Shown here one piece after another: positions 16,556 to 25,063 of a DNA stretch of 64,000 nt. A program made the translations under genes and the position numbers. The notes beneath the pieces were generated by a model. The model saw nothing but the letters and a program-made list of their open reading frames with translations, ran no database searches and was not told where the DNA came from. Position 1 is the first letter of the stretch. The number at the start of each line of letters is the position of its first letter. Origin of the DNA: Pseudomonas typographi (GTDB lineage Bacteria; Pseudomonadota; Gammaproteobacteria; Pseudomonadales; Pseudomonadaceae); contig NZ_JAAOCA010000022.1 in assembly GCF_014694385.1 (NCBI RefSeq), forward strand, positions 51,974 through 115,973, given 5' to 3'.

Positions 16556-17380
16556 CTAATACGTATCGGGGTTGGGCCCCAGCCGTTGGCCGCGGTCGAG
16601 TTCGGCGATGGCGGCCATTTCCTCAGCATCCAGGCGGAAATCGAACACCTGGGCGTTGCTGCGAATGCGCGACGGGGTTACCGATTTGGGGATCACGATC
16701 AGCCCGCTGTCCAGGTGCCAACGAATGATCACCTGGGCAACGTCCTTGCCGTGCTTGGCGGCTATCTGTTTGAGCACCGGGTCGTCCATGGCCTTGCCCT
16801 GTGCCAATGGGCTCCAGGCTTCGGTGTGGATGCCCAACTGCTGGTGCACTTCACGCAACGGGTGCTGTTGCAGGTACGGGTGCAGCTCGATTTGGTTCAC
16901 CGAAGGCGTTTCGCCCGTTTCGTCGATGATCCTGCGCAAGTGTGGGGCGTGGAAGTTCGACACCCCGATTGAACGGGTGAGGCCGCGCTTTTTTAGCTCG
17001 ATCAACGCCTGCCAGGTTTCCAGGTAAAGGTCCTTGGCCGGCTGCGCCCAGTGGATCAGCAGCAGGTCGACATAGTCCATTCGCAGCCGTTTGAGGCTGC
17101 TCTGAAGGGCTTTGATCGCCGTATCGTAGCCCTGGTCATCGTTCCACACCTTGGTGGTGATGAACACCTGGTCTCGCGGCTTGCCGGCTTGGCGTACACC
17201 TTCGCCCACCGCGGCTTCGTTCTTGTAGATCGCAGCAGTGTCGATGGCCAGGTAGCCGGCGGCAATGGCTTCGCGCACGGCGACGGTCGCCTCGCTGTCG
17301 CTGGCTTGCCACACGCCTAGCCCGAATTGGGGCATCACGATGGTGTCGTTCAGTTGTATGCGTGGGTGCTCAGTGCTCAT
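16556..17380 (-). CDS. Aldo/keto reductase, DkgA-like
   Basis: A 274-residue (beta/alpha)8-barrel NADPH reductase. The catalytic tetrad is visible: Asp in AIDTAAIYKNE, its Tyr, Lys in TTKVWND and His in LLIHWAQP. NADPH-binding IPKSVTPSRIRSN is near the C-terminus. Family members reduce 2,5-diketo-gluconate, methylglyoxal and other aldehydes. A GTG one codon upstream could serve as start, but the ATG at 17380 has GAGGAGA at good spacing. It precedes no obvious operon partner, so a detoxification role is likely. Confidence 0.88.
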   Translation of the reverse strand: MSTEHPRIQLNDTIVMPQFGLGVWQASDSEATVAVREAIAAGYLAIDTAAIYKNEAAVGEGVRQAGKPRDQVFITTKVWNDDQGYDTAIKALQSSLKRLRMDYVDLLLIHWAQPAKDLYLETWQALIELKKRGLTRSIGVSNFHAPHLRRIIDETGETPSVNQIELHPYLQQHPLREVHQQLGIHTEAWSPLAQGKAMDDPVLKQIAAKHGKDVAQVIIRWHLDSGLIVIPKSVTPSRIRSNAQVFDFRLDAEEMAAIAELDRGQRLGPNPDTY

Positions 17381-17456
17381 CACGGTCTCCTCGGCTTCAA
17401 AGAGGCTTCGACCCGCACCGTGTGCGGGCCGTTCCCGGCAAAAAGCCTAGGCGCAG

Positions 17457-18329
17457 TTAGTACAGGGCGGCGAACAGCTTGCGCCGGTAGGCGGTGACCA
17501 GCGGGTGTTCGTTGCCCAGCAGGTCGAATACCTGCAACAGGGTTTTATGCGCCACCCCTTCGTTCCAGGCGCGGTTACGCACGAACAGCTTGAGCAGGCC
17601 TTCCAATGCGGCCTCGTACTGCTGCCGGGCCAACTGGCGCACGGCCAGTTGATAGGCGGCTTCGTCGTCACTTGGATTCTGCGCCAGGCGGGCCTTGAGT
17701 TCGGCGGCATCGGGCAGGTCCCCGGCCTGGCTGAGAAACGTCAGTTGCGCCTTGGCGCCGGCAAGCTCGGCCTTGTGCTCATCGCTTTTGATGGCGTCCA
17801 GAATGGTTTGCGCCTCGCCCAATTCGCCGCGCTCGGCCAGGCAGCGGGCGTAGAGAATCAGCGCCGCGGTGTGGCTGTTATCTTCGCTGAGCAGCGCCTT
17901 GAGGGTGGCTTCGGCCTGGGCATACTGGCCTTGCGCGAACGCCGCCTGGGCCGCCTCGAACGGGTCGTCGGCGGGCGGCGCCGGCAGCGCAACGTGTGGC
18001 TCGAGCATGGCGCGCACGGCTGACTCCGGCTGTGCACCGGCAAAACCATCTACCGGTTGGCCGTCTTTGAACAGCACCACGGTCGGCAAGCTGCGGATGC
18101 CGAACATGGCCACCACCTGCTGCTCCACGTCGCAGTTCACCTTGGCCAGCAACAATTGGCCCTGATAGCTCTGGGCGATCTGCTCGAGCATTGGCATCAA
18201 CACCTTGCAGGGGGCGCACCAGTCGGCCCAGAAGTCCACCAGTACGGGTTGGTTGAACGAGTTTTCGATCACCAACTGTTGGAAGTCGGCATCGGTGGCG
18301 TCGAAGATATAGGGGGTGTCGTGGCTCAT
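17457..18329 (-). CDS. cnoX: CnoX/YbbN thioredoxin-TPR co-chaperone
   Basis: A 290-residue cytoplasmic protein: a thioredoxin domain (about residues 1-110, VLVDFWADWCAPCKVLMP, with the cis-Pro in SLPTVVLF) followed by TPR-like helices (AQGQYAQAEATLKALL, ALILYARCLAERGELGEAQTIL, YQLAVRQLARQQYEAALEGLL). This architecture is CnoX, which holds oxidised or unfolded proteins for transfer to GroEL. Unlike E. coli YbbN, which has lost the first Cys, the full WCAPC motif (C38, C41) is present, so it may be redox-active. The Met at 18329 was chosen because upstream codons show no domain. Confidence 0.9.
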   Translation of the reverse strand: MSHDTPYIFDATDADFQQLVIENSFNQPVLVDFWADWCAPCKVLMPMLEQIAQSYQGQLLLAKVNCDVEQQVVAMFGIRSLPTVVLFKDGQPVDGFAGAQPESAVRAMLEPHVALPAPPADDPFEAAQAAFAQGQYAQAEATLKALLSEDNSHTAALILYARCLAERGELGEAQTILDAIKSDEHKAELAGAKAQLTFLSQAGDLPDAAELKARLAQNPSDDEAAYQLAVRQLARQQYEAALEGLLKLFVRNRAWNEGVAHKTLLQVFDLLGNEHPLVTAYRRKLFAALY

Positions 18330-18453
18330 CGTGGTTCTCGAAAAGGAACATGCGGCATAGGCGCCACTATAAAGGGTGCGCGGCGGCGCCGGAAGCGGGC
18401 CGCGCATCGCCCAACACCGCCTGCCAACGTGCTGGCCGATGTTGGGCGCTCAC

Positions 18454-18918
18454 TCAGGGGGCTTTGTCCATCTGCAACTGGCCGAGGTTCTGCGTGGTGG
18501 CTTGGGCAATGCCGCGTGGCGTCAGCTTCAGGCTGAGCATCCCGGCCTGGCTGGCCCGGCCGCGCAGCTCGACCCGTGCGCCCTGGGGGAACGCCTCGGG
18601 GGCGAAGCGCAACTGAAACGGCAGGGCACGGCCGTTGCCCGCCAGGGTGGTGCTGGCCAGCAGGCGCTGGGGGCGGCCGCTGTCGTCGACCACCAGCATG
18701 GCCAGCTCTACCTGCGCCCCAACCGGCACGTTGGTCAGGGTGCCGCTGAGTTCACGCTGCCAGGCCGGCAATGGGCCCAGGGGCTCTGGTGCTGTGATGT
18801 CGGGAGCCGGCGCGCCGGCGGGCGGGGCCGCGGTGGCTGCTGGAGGGCTGGGCGCTTCGCCCGCGCAGGCGCTGAGCAGGCCGAGCAAGCCGAGCAATGC
18901 CAGTGAACGTACTTTCAT
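18454..18918 (-). CDS. YbaY-type lipoprotein
   Basis: A 154-residue lipoprotein. A lipobox LLSAC (Cys18) ends the signal peptide MKVRSLALLGLLGLLSAC, followed by an Ala/Pro-rich linker of about 25 residues. A compact beta-rich domain follows (ELSGTLTNVPVGAQVELAMLVVDDSG, ALPFQLRFAPEAFPQGARVELRGRA). This matches the YbaY/YscW-like family. Asp is not at +2, so outer-membrane anchoring is expected. Function in the family is poorly defined. It is divergent from nrdR. Confidence 0.8.
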   Translation of the reverse strand: MKVRSLALLGLLGLLSACAGEAPSPPAATAAPPAGAPAPDITAPEPLGPLPAWQRELSGTLTNVPVGAQVELAMLVVDDSGRPQRLLASTTLAGNGRALPFQLRFAPEAFPQGARVELRGRASQAGMLSLKLTPRGIAQATTQNLGQLQMDKAP

Positions 18919-19030
18919 AGGGGCCTAAATCCTTGCGTATGCCGGCGCACAGGTATACCGCAAAGCCCCGGTCTTGTCTTGCCGGGTGGATGCGCTACCA
19001 TGGCCGTCCCCTTTTCTGTGGCCTGCCACC

Positions 19031-19495
19031 ATGCACTGTCCGTTCTGCGGTGCCAACGACACCAAAGTCATCGACTCACGGCTGGTTGCCGAAGGCGAAC
19101 AGGTTCGCCGCCGCCGTGAATGCGTGGCATGCGGTGAGCGTTTCACCACTTTCGAAACCGCCGAGTTGGTGTTGCCGCGCCTGATCAAGCAAGACGGCAC
19201 ACGCCAGCCGTTCGATGAAGACAAACTTCGTGCCGGCATGCAGCGCGCGCTCGAGAAGCGCCCGGTGAGCGTCGAGCGGCTGGAAGCTGCGCTGAGCCAC
19301 ATCAAGCACAGGCTACGCGCCACCGGCGAGCGCGAGGTTAAATCCTTGGTGGTGGGTGAACTGGTCATGGCCGAGTTGCGCCAACTCGACGAGGTGGCGT
19401 ACATCCGTTTCGCCTCGGTGTACCGGCGCTTCCAAGACCTCGACGAGTTCCGCGAAGAAATCGACCGCTTGTCTCGGGAGCCCGCTGGGCGATGA
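19031..19495 (+). CDS. nrdR: Transcriptional repressor NrdR
   Basis: A 154-residue regulator of ribonucleotide reductase genes. The zinc ribbon has C3-x2-C6 and C31-x2-C34 (MHCPFCGAND, CVACGERF), followed by an ATP-cone domain (about residues 49-139, LIKQDGTRQPFDEDKLRAGM, KSLVVGELVMAELRQLDEVAYIRFASVYR). It senses ATP/dATP and binds NrdR boxes. The start at 19031 opens the zinc ribbon directly. It overlaps ribD by four bases; the nrdR-ribD linkage is common in proteobacteria. Confidence 0.97.
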   Translation: MHCPFCGANDTKVIDSRLVAEGEQVRRRRECVACGERFTTFETAELVLPRLIKQDGTRQPFDEDKLRAGMQRALEKRPVSVERLEAALSHIKHRLRATGEREVKSLVVGELVMAELRQLDEVAYIRFASVYRRFQDLDEFREEIDRLSREPAGR

Positions 19496-20628
19496 ACATA
19501 AGCCCTACGCAAGACGCCGCCGACCGCCAGTTCATGGCCCGTGCATTGCAATTGGCCGAGCTGGGCCGTTATTCCACCCACCCTAACCCTAGGGTGGGTT
19601 GCGTGATCGTAAGCGGCGCTGAGGTGGTGGGCGAAGGCTGGCACCGCCGGGCCGGCGAGCCCCACGCAGAAGTCCATGCCCTGCGCCAGGCTGGTGAACG
19701 CGCCGTGGGCGCCACCGCCTACGTGACACTCGAGCCGTGTAGCCACTTTGGGCGAACCCCTCCGTGCGCTGATGGGTTGATCGCCGCGCGGGTTTCCAGG
19801 GTGGTGGCGGCCATGCGCGACCCCAATCCGCAGGTGGCTGGCAGCGGCTTGGCACGGCTGGCCGAGGCGGGTATCAGCGTGCGCGCCGGGGTGCTCGAAG
19901 CCGAGGCGAGGGCGCTGAACCCGGGTTTTATCAAACGCATGGAAACCGGGCTGCCGTTCGTGCGGGTAAAGCTTGCCATGAGCCTGGATGGCCGCACCGC
20001 CATGGCCAGCGGCGAAAGCCAATGGATCACCGGCGCCGAGGCGCGCCGCGCCGTGCAGCGCCTGCGCGCGCAATCGAGCGCGGTACTCAGCGGTGCCGAC
20101 AGCGTGCTGGCCGATGCCGCGCGCTTGACGGTGCGGGCGGCCGAGCTGGGCCTTGAGGGCGAGCAAGCCGAACTGGCGCTGGTGCGCCCGCCGCTGCGCA
20201 TTCTGATCGACGGCCGGTTACGTGTGCCATTGGCGGCGCCATTCTTTTCGGCTGGCCCTTCGCTGGTAGTGTGCCAGCAGTTGCCGGAGCACGCCGGTGC
20301 TTATGCCCGTGCTGGCGCCGAATTGCTCGCGGTGCCAGGGGTGGGCGGCCGGGTCGACCTGCCGGCACTGCTGCGCGAGTTGGCTGCGCGGGGTGTGCAA
20401 GAGTTGCTGGTGGAAGCCGGTGCGCGCTTGGCCGGTGCTTTCGCCCAGCAGGGCTTAGTCGATGAATACCAGATTTTCATGGCCGCCTGCCTGCTCGGCT
20501 CCAGCGCCCGGCCCCTGCTCGATTGGCCGCTGGCGCATATGGCCGAGGCGCCGCGGCTGAACATCACCGGCCTGCGCGCGGTGGGCAGCGACTGGTTGAT
20601 CAGCGCCGTGCCCGCGGCCCCCGTATAA
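19492..20628 (+). CDS. ribD: Riboflavin biosynthesis deaminase/reductase RibD
   Basis: A 378-residue bifunctional enzyme converting the GTP cyclohydrolase II product to 5-amino-6-ribitylamino-uracil 5'-phosphate. The N-terminal deaminase has the zinc motif HAEVHAL and PCSHFGRTPPC. The C-terminal reductase has VKLAMSLDGRTAMASGESQWITG and QELLVEAGARLAGAF. Coupled to nrdR by a four-base overlap and followed 24 bases later by riboflavin synthase. Confidence 0.97.
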   Translation: MNISPTQDAADRQFMARALQLAELGRYSTHPNPRVGCVIVSGAEVVGEGWHRRAGEPHAEVHALRQAGERAVGATAYVTLEPCSHFGRTPPCADGLIAARVSRVVAAMRDPNPQVAGSGLARLAEAGISVRAGVLEAEARALNPGFIKRMETGLPFVRVKLAMSLDGRTAMASGESQWITGAEARRAVQRLRAQSSAVLSGADSVLADAARLTVRAAELGLEGEQAELALVRPPLRILIDGRLRVPLAAPFFSAGPSLVVCQQLPEHAGAYARAGAELLAVPGVGGRVDLPALLRELAARGVQELLVEAGARLAGAFAQQGLVDEYQIFMAACLLGSSARPLLDWPLAHMAEAPRLNITGLRAVGSDWLISAVPAAPV

Positions 20629-20652
20629 TCCCCGGCTTTCTTGGAGGCCCCC

Positions 20653-21318
20653 ATGTTCACCGGCATCATCGAATCGATTGGCAGCATCCGCAGCCTTACC
20701 CCCAAAGGGGGTGACGTGCGCGTGTACGTGGCCACCGGCAAGCTCGACCTGGCCGACGTCAAGCTCGGCGACAGCATCGCCGTCAACGGCGTGTGCCTGA
20801 CCGCCGTGGAATTGCCCGGCGACGGTTTCTGGGCCGACGTTAGCCGCGAAACCCTCGACGTAACCGCGTTCAACGAGCTCAAGGCCGGCAGCCGGGTGAA
20901 CCTCGAAAAAGCCCTGACCCCGACCAGCCGCCTGGGCGGCCATTTGGTCAGCGGCCATGTCGACGGGGTAGGCGAGGTGGTGGCCCGTGCCGATAACGCC
21001 CGTGCCATCGCGTTCCGACTGCGCGCGCCCCACGCCTTGGCCAAGTACATCGCCCATAAGGGGTCGATCACCGTCGACGGTACCAGCCTTACCGTCAACG
21101 CCGTGGACGGCGCGGAGTTCGAATTGACCATCGTGCCGCATACACTGGCCGAAACCATCATGGGCGATTATCGCCCCGGCCGCCGGGTCAATCTCGAGGT
21201 CGACCTGCTGGCACGCTACCTGGAGCGCCTGCTGCTGGGTGACAAGGCCGCCGAACCTACCCAGGGCGCCGGTATCAGTGAAAGCTTCCTGGCCGCCAAT
21301 GGCTATTTGAAATCCTAA
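20653..21318 (+). CDS. ribE: Riboflavin synthase alpha chain
   Basis: A 221-residue enzyme (also named RibC in some genomes) that dismutates two 6,7-dimethyl-8-ribityllumazines to riboflavin. It has two lumazine-binding repeats: MFTGIIESIGSIRSL with SIAVNGVCLTAVEL, and GHLVSGHVDGVGEVV with SITVDGTSLTVNAV. The canonical MFTGII start at 20653 with GGAGG eight bases upstream decides the start over an ATG-like codon four codons earlier. Confidence 0.97.
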   Translation: MFTGIIESIGSIRSLTPKGGDVRVYVATGKLDLADVKLGDSIAVNGVCLTAVELPGDGFWADVSRETLDVTAFNELKAGSRVNLEKALTPTSRLGGHLVSGHVDGVGEVVARADNARAIAFRLRAPHALAKYIAHKGSITVDGTSLTVNAVDGAEFELTIVPHTLAETIMGDYRPGRRVNLEVDLLARYLERLLLGDKAAEPTQGAGISESFLAANGYLKS

Positions 21319-21334
21319 TGCAAGGGGGTGCCGC

Positions 21335-22426
21335 GTGGCGCTCAATACGATCGAAGAACTGGTCGACGATATACGGCAAGGCAAGATGGTCATCCTGATG
21401 GATGACGAAGACCGCGAAAATGAAGGCGACTTGATCATGGCAGCCGAATGCTGCCAGGCGGAACACATCAATTTCATGGCGCGCTTTGCCCGCGGCCTGA
21501 TCTGCATGCCGATGGCCCGTGAACGTTGCGAAACCCTACGGCTGCCGCTGATGGCTCCGCGCAATGGCTCAGGCTTCGGCACCAAGTTCACCGTTTCGAT
21601 CGAAGCGGCCGAAGGCGTGACCACTGGCATCTCTGCCGCCGACCGTGCGCGCACCGTGCAAGCGGCCGCCGCCCGCGACGCGGTGGCCGAAGACATCGTC
21701 AGCCCCGGGCACATCTTCCCGTTGATGGCGCAGCCCGGTGGCACCTTGGCCCGTGCCGGCCACACCGAGGCTGCCTGCGACCTGGCGCGCATGGCGGGCT
21801 ACGAGCCGGCGGGGGTGATTTGCGAAATCATGAACGACGACGGCACCATGTCTCGGCGTACCGAGCTCGAAGCCTTCGCCGCCGAGCATGGCATCAAGAT
21901 CGGCACCATTGCCGACCTGATCCACTACCGGATGATCCATGAGCGCACCGTTCAGCGGGTGTCTGAGCGGCCATTGGACAGCGAACTGGGGCAGTTCAAC
22001 CTGGTGACCTACCGCGATTCGGTTGAGGGCGACGTGCACATGGCACTGACCCTCGGGCAGATCCACGCCGACCACGCCACCTTGGTGCGCGTGCACAACA
22101 TGGACCCGCTGCGCGACCTGTTGATGGTGCGCCAGCCGGGCCGCTGGAGCCTGCGCGCGGCGATGAGCGCGGTGGCCGAGGCGGGCAGTGGCGTGGTATT
22201 GCTGCTGGGGCACGCACCGGATGGCGATGCGCTGTTGGCACAGATTCGTGAAGCCACCGAGCATGTGGCGGTAAAAAAACCAACGACCTATAGCATCGTC
22301 GGTGCCGGCTCGCAGATTCTGCGCGACTTGGGTGTGCGCAAAATGCGCCTGATGAGTTCGCCCATGAAGTTCAATGCGATATCCGGATTCGACCTGGAAG
22401 TTGTAGAATACGTACCCTCCGAGTGA
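21335..22426 (+). CDS. ribBA: RibBA: DHBP synthase with degenerate GTP cyclohydrolase II domain
   Basis: A 363-residue protein starting with GTG. Residues 1-205 are 3,4-dihydroxy-2-butanone-4-phosphate synthase (DDEDRENEGDL, the acidic loop; GHIFPLMAQPGG; GHTEAACDLARMAG). The C-terminal half keeps the GTP cyclohydrolase II fold (YRDSVEGDVHMALTLGQI) but lacks the zinc-binding Cys set and the CDCG motif, so it should not hydrolyse GTP. The separate ribA at 25064 supplies that activity. Spacing of 16 bases from ribE supports co-transcription. Confidence 0.95.
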   Translation: MALNTIEELVDDIRQGKMVILMDDEDRENEGDLIMAAECCQAEHINFMARFARGLICMPMARERCETLRLPLMAPRNGSGFGTKFTVSIEAAEGVTTGISAADRARTVQAAAARDAVAEDIVSPGHIFPLMAQPGGTLARAGHTEAACDLARMAGYEPAGVICEIMNDDGTMSRRTELEAFAAEHGIKIGTIADLIHYRMIHERTVQRVSERPLDSELGQFNLVTYRDSVEGDVHMALTLGQIHADHATLVRVHNMDPLRDLLMVRQPGRWSLRAAMSAVAEAGSGVVLLLGHAPDGDALLAQIREATEHVAVKKPTTYSIVGAGSQILRDLGVRKMRLMSSPMKFNAISGFDLEVVEYVPSE

Positions 22427-22460
22427 CCGGCCGTGGCCGGCGCCCGCTATTATTCGCTTA

Positions 22461-22482
22461 CGGGCCGCACTGAAGCGGCCCG
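22461..22482 (+). other. Stable hairpin between ribBA and ribH
   Basis: CGGGCCGC (22461-22468) and GCGGCCCG (22475-22482) form a perfect eight-pair stem with a six-base loop, followed by CTCTTTAAAT. A second small palindrome CCGGCC-GT-GGCCGG (22427-22440) touches the ribBA stop. Either an attenuating terminator or an mRNA-processing barrier inside the operon. Confidence 0.45.
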
Positions 22483-22505
22483 GCTCTTTAAATACGAGAC
22501 CCGCA

Positions 22506-22982
22506 ATGACCGTGAAGACCCTCGAAGGTACTTTCATCGCCCCCAAAGGTCGCTTCGCCCTGGTGGTCGGCCGCTTTAACAGCTTCGTCGTCGAAAGCCT
22601 GGTCAGTGGCGCCCTCGACGCCCTGGTACGCCATGGCGTAAGCGAAAACGACATCATCATTATCCGTGCCCCCGGCGCCTTCGAAATCCCCCTGGTAGCG
22701 CAAAAGGTCGCCCAGCAAGGCGAATACGACGCCATCATCGCCCTCGGCGCGGTCATTCGTGGCGGCACCCCGCACTTCGAGTACGTCGCAGGCGAATGCA
22801 CCAAGGGCTTGGCCCAGGTGTCCATGGAGTTCGGCCTGCCGGTCGCATTTGGCGTGTTGACCGTCGACTCTATCGAACAGGCCATCGAACGCTCCGGCAC
22901 CAAGGCCGGCAACAAGGGCGCTGAAGCCGCGCTGTCGGCCCTTGAAATGGTCAGCCTGCTGGCGCAGTTGGAGGCCAAGTGA
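22506..22982 (+). CDS. ribH: 6,7-dimethyl-8-ribityllumazine synthase
   Basis: A 158-residue lumazine synthase that condenses the RibD and RibB products. Motifs include RFNSFVVESLVSGALDAL, IIRAPGAFEIPLVAQKV, ALGAVIRGGTPHFEYVAGE and the catalytic-loop PVAFGVLTVDSIEQAIER. The length matches icosahedral lumazine synthases. It overlaps nusB by four bases. Confidence 0.97.
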   Translation: MTVKTLEGTFIAPKGRFALVVGRFNSFVVESLVSGALDALVRHGVSENDIIIIRAPGAFEIPLVAQKVAQQGEYDAIIALGAVIRGGTPHFEYVAGECTKGLAQVSMEFGLPVAFGVLTVDSIEQAIERSGTKAGNKGAEAALSALEMVSLLAQLEAK

Positions 22983-23476
22983 GCAGCGACGATAACCAAC
23001 GCTTCAACCCGCGCGAGCCGAAAGACCCCGCCGCGGCCAAGGGCAAATCGGCCAAGCGCCACGAAGCGCGCAAGCTGGCGACCCAGGCCCTGTACCAGTG
23101 GCATATGGCCGGGCATTCGCTGAACGAGATCGAAGCGCAGTTTCGTGTAGACAACGATTTTTCCGATGTAGACAACGCCTACTTTCGTGAGCTTCTTCGC
23201 GGCGTGCCCACCAGCAAAGATGAAATCGACGCGGCCCTCGTGCCCTGCCTAGACCTCGCGCTCGACGAGCTCGACCCGGTCGAACTGGCGGTGCTGCGCT
23301 TATCTACCTACGAGATGCTCAAGCGCGTCGACGTGCCGTACCGCGTGGTCATTAACGAGGGTATCGAGTTGGCGAAGGTGTTCGGTTCCACCGACGGCCA
23401 TAAGTTCGTCAATGGCGTGCTCGACAAACTCGCCCCGACATTGCGTGGGCCAGAGGTGAAGGCGCATAAGCGCTGA
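22979..23476 (+). CDS. nusB: Transcription antitermination factor NusB
   Basis: A 165-residue RNA-binding helical protein that forms the rRNA antitermination complex with NusE (S10). After a basic N-terminal extension the core reads KRHEARKLATQALYQWHM, and ends VDVPYRVVINEGIELAKVFGSTDGHKFVNGVLDKLA, the family signature. The GTG start overlaps the ribH stop, fixing it. The ribH-nusB-thiL linkage is widespread in gamma-proteobacteria. Confidence 0.97.
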   Translation: MSSDDNQRFNPREPKDPAAAKGKSAKRHEARKLATQALYQWHMAGHSLNEIEAQFRVDNDFSDVDNAYFRELLRGVPTSKDEIDAALVPCLDLALDELDPVELAVLRLSTYEMLKRVDVPYRVVINEGIELAKVFGSTDGHKFVNGVLDKLAPTLRGPEVKAHKR

Positions 23477-23486
23477 GCGTGCGCCC

Positions 23487-24461
23487 ATGGGTGAATTCGA
23501 ACTGATCAGCCGCTATTTCGCCGCAGCGCCCTGTGCGCAGGCGGGCGACGGCGTTGCACTGGGCATCGGCGACGATTGTGCGTTGCTGGCGTTGGCCCCC
23601 GGCGAGCAACTGGCGGTGTCCACCGACACCCTGGTCAGTGGTGTGCATTTCCCTGCCGTGCCAGACCCTTTCCTACTCGGCCAGCGTTCCTTGGCGGTCG
23701 CGGTAAGCGACTTGGCAGCGATGGGCGCGCAGCCGTTGGGTTTCACCCTGGCACTGACCCTGCCTGATTTTTCCGCGCAGTGGCTTGGGCGTTACGCCGA
23801 GGGCCTGCAACAGATGGCGCAACGGTGTGCCATTCGCCTGGTCGGTGGCGACACCACGCGGGGCCCGCTGAGCCTGACCCTCACCGTATTGGGCAAGGTG
23901 CCCGGGGGCCAGGCGCTGACCCGCGGTGGCGCGCGCCCAGGCGAGCTGTTTTGCGTGGGTGGTGTGCTTGGCGAGGCTGCCGGCGCGCTGCCGTTTGTGC
24001 TCGGCGAGCGGAGCGAGCGCAGCGCCGCGCCGGGCGTGGCTGGGCCGCTACTGGCGCACTACTGGGCGCCGCAGCCGCAACTGGCGCTCGGCCAAGCCCT
24101 GCGCGGGCGTGCCAGCGCGGCGATAGACATCTCCGATGGGCTGCTCGCCGATGCAGGGCATATCGCCGAGGCCTCGGGGGTGGCTGTTCATATCGAACGT
24201 TCGCGCCTGCCGCTGTCAGATGCCTTGGTGGCCTTTGCCGGCGAGCAAGGCGCCTTCGATGCGGCGCTCGCCGGCGGAGACGACTACGTACTGGCCTTCA
24301 GCTTGCCGGCGCAGCATGTGCAGGCACTGCAGTTGGCGGGGCAGCCCGTGCATGTGATCGGGCAAGTGCATGCCGGGCACGGTGTAACCCTGCTCAGCGA
24401 CGACGGCCGGGATATCACCCCGGCCAAGCGCGGCTATCAACACTTCCGGGGGCCTATGTGA
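23487..24461 (+). CDS. thiL: Thiamine-monophosphate kinase
   Basis: A 324-residue ATP-dependent kinase making thiamine diphosphate. It shows GEFELISRYFA, IGDDCALLAL, VSTDTLVSGVHFP, LAVAVSDLAAMGAQPLG, LVGGDTTRGP and IDISDGLLADAGHIAEASGV, the acidic metal-binding set of the PurM/ThiL fold. It begins 10 bases after nusB and overlaps pgpA. Confidence 0.96.
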   Translation: MGEFELISRYFAAAPCAQAGDGVALGIGDDCALLALAPGEQLAVSTDTLVSGVHFPAVPDPFLLGQRSLAVAVSDLAAMGAQPLGFTLALTLPDFSAQWLGRYAEGLQQMAQRCAIRLVGGDTTRGPLSLTLTVLGKVPGGQALTRGGARPGELFCVGGVLGEAAGALPFVLGERSERSAAPGVAGPLLAHYWAPQPQLALGQALRGRASAAIDISDGLLADAGHIAEASGVAVHIERSRLPLSDALVAFAGEQGAFDAALAGGDDYVLAFSLPAQHVQALQLAGQPVHVIGQVHAGHGVTLLSDDGRDITPAKRGYQHFRGPM

Positions 24462-24961
24462 GCGAACATCCCAACGAGGTACCGGCAACCTTCGTACCGC
24501 CGTCGGTATGGCGCAACCCTTGGCATTTCATTGCCTTTGGCTTCGGTGCCGGCACCCTGCCCAAGGCGCCGGGCACCTGGGGCTCGCTGGTGGCGTTGCC
24601 GTTTATCCCGCTGTGGCAGTTGCTGCCAAGCTGGGGTTACTGGCTGATGCTCGGGGTGTCGATGCTGTTCGGCTTTTGGTTATGCGGCAAGGTCGCCGAC
24701 GACCTGCGCGTGCACGACCATGAGGGCATCGTGTGGGATGAAATCGTTGGCATGTGGATTACCCTATGGCTGGTGCCACCGGGCTGGTATTGGCTACTGG
24801 TGGGGTTTGCCGTGTTCCGCTTTTTCGACATTCTCAAGCCGTGGCCGATTCGCTGGATCGACCGCCATGTGCATGGCGGCGCGGGGATCATGCTCGATGA
24901 CGTGTTGGCCGGGGTGTTCGCCTGGGTGGCCATGCAGGTAATCGTGTGGGTGGCCGCCTGA
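24458..24961 (+). CDS. pgpA: Phosphatidylglycerophosphatase A
   Basis: A 167-residue membrane phosphatase that makes phosphatidylglycerol. It has the PgpA signature FGAGTLPKAPGTWGSL, VHDHEGIVWDEIVGMW (metal-binding acidic residues), FRFFDILKPWPIRWIDR and GIMLDDVLAGVFAW, with four or so hydrophobic segments. The GTG start at 24458 overlaps the thiL stop by four bases; the frame continues open inside thiL but with no domain there. Confidence 0.95.
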   Translation: MSEHPNEVPATFVPPSVWRNPWHFIAFGFGAGTLPKAPGTWGSLVALPFIPLWQLLPSWGYWLMLGVSMLFGFWLCGKVADDLRVHDHEGIVWDEIVGMWITLWLVPPGWYWLLVGFAVFRFFDILKPWPIRWIDRHVHGGAGIMLDDVLAGVFAWVAMQVIVWVAA

Positions 24962-25063
24962 GGCTCGATCGTTTCGGCAGGTGAGCCCGGCAAATTGGAA
25001 TAAGCCGGGCGCCTGCACCGATGTTACAATGTCACACTTTTTTCGACCCATCAGGAGCACAAG

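Noticed and set aside
18925..20166. A 413-codon minus-strand open frame over nrdR and ribD
   Set aside because: Same reason; the plus-strand genes carry complete motifs.
20455..21792. A 445-codon minus-strand open frame across ribD, ribE and ribBA
   Set aside because: Antisense to well-supported riboflavin genes, no family resemblance.
19000..22600. An FMN riboswitch in front of the riboflavin genes
   Set aside because: I looked for the conserved RFN stem-loops before ribD, ribE, ribBA and ribH and saw none; the leaders are too short. It may lie with another rib gene elsewhere.
21569..23116. A 515-codon minus-strand open frame across ribBA, ribH and nusB
   Set aside because: It lies antisense to three certain genes and its product has no domain; it is a by-product of high-GC codon use.
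24962..25063. A possible promoter for ribA with TACAAT at 25025-25030
   Set aside because: The only -35-like hexamer, TTGGAA, is 24 bases away, too far for sigma70.
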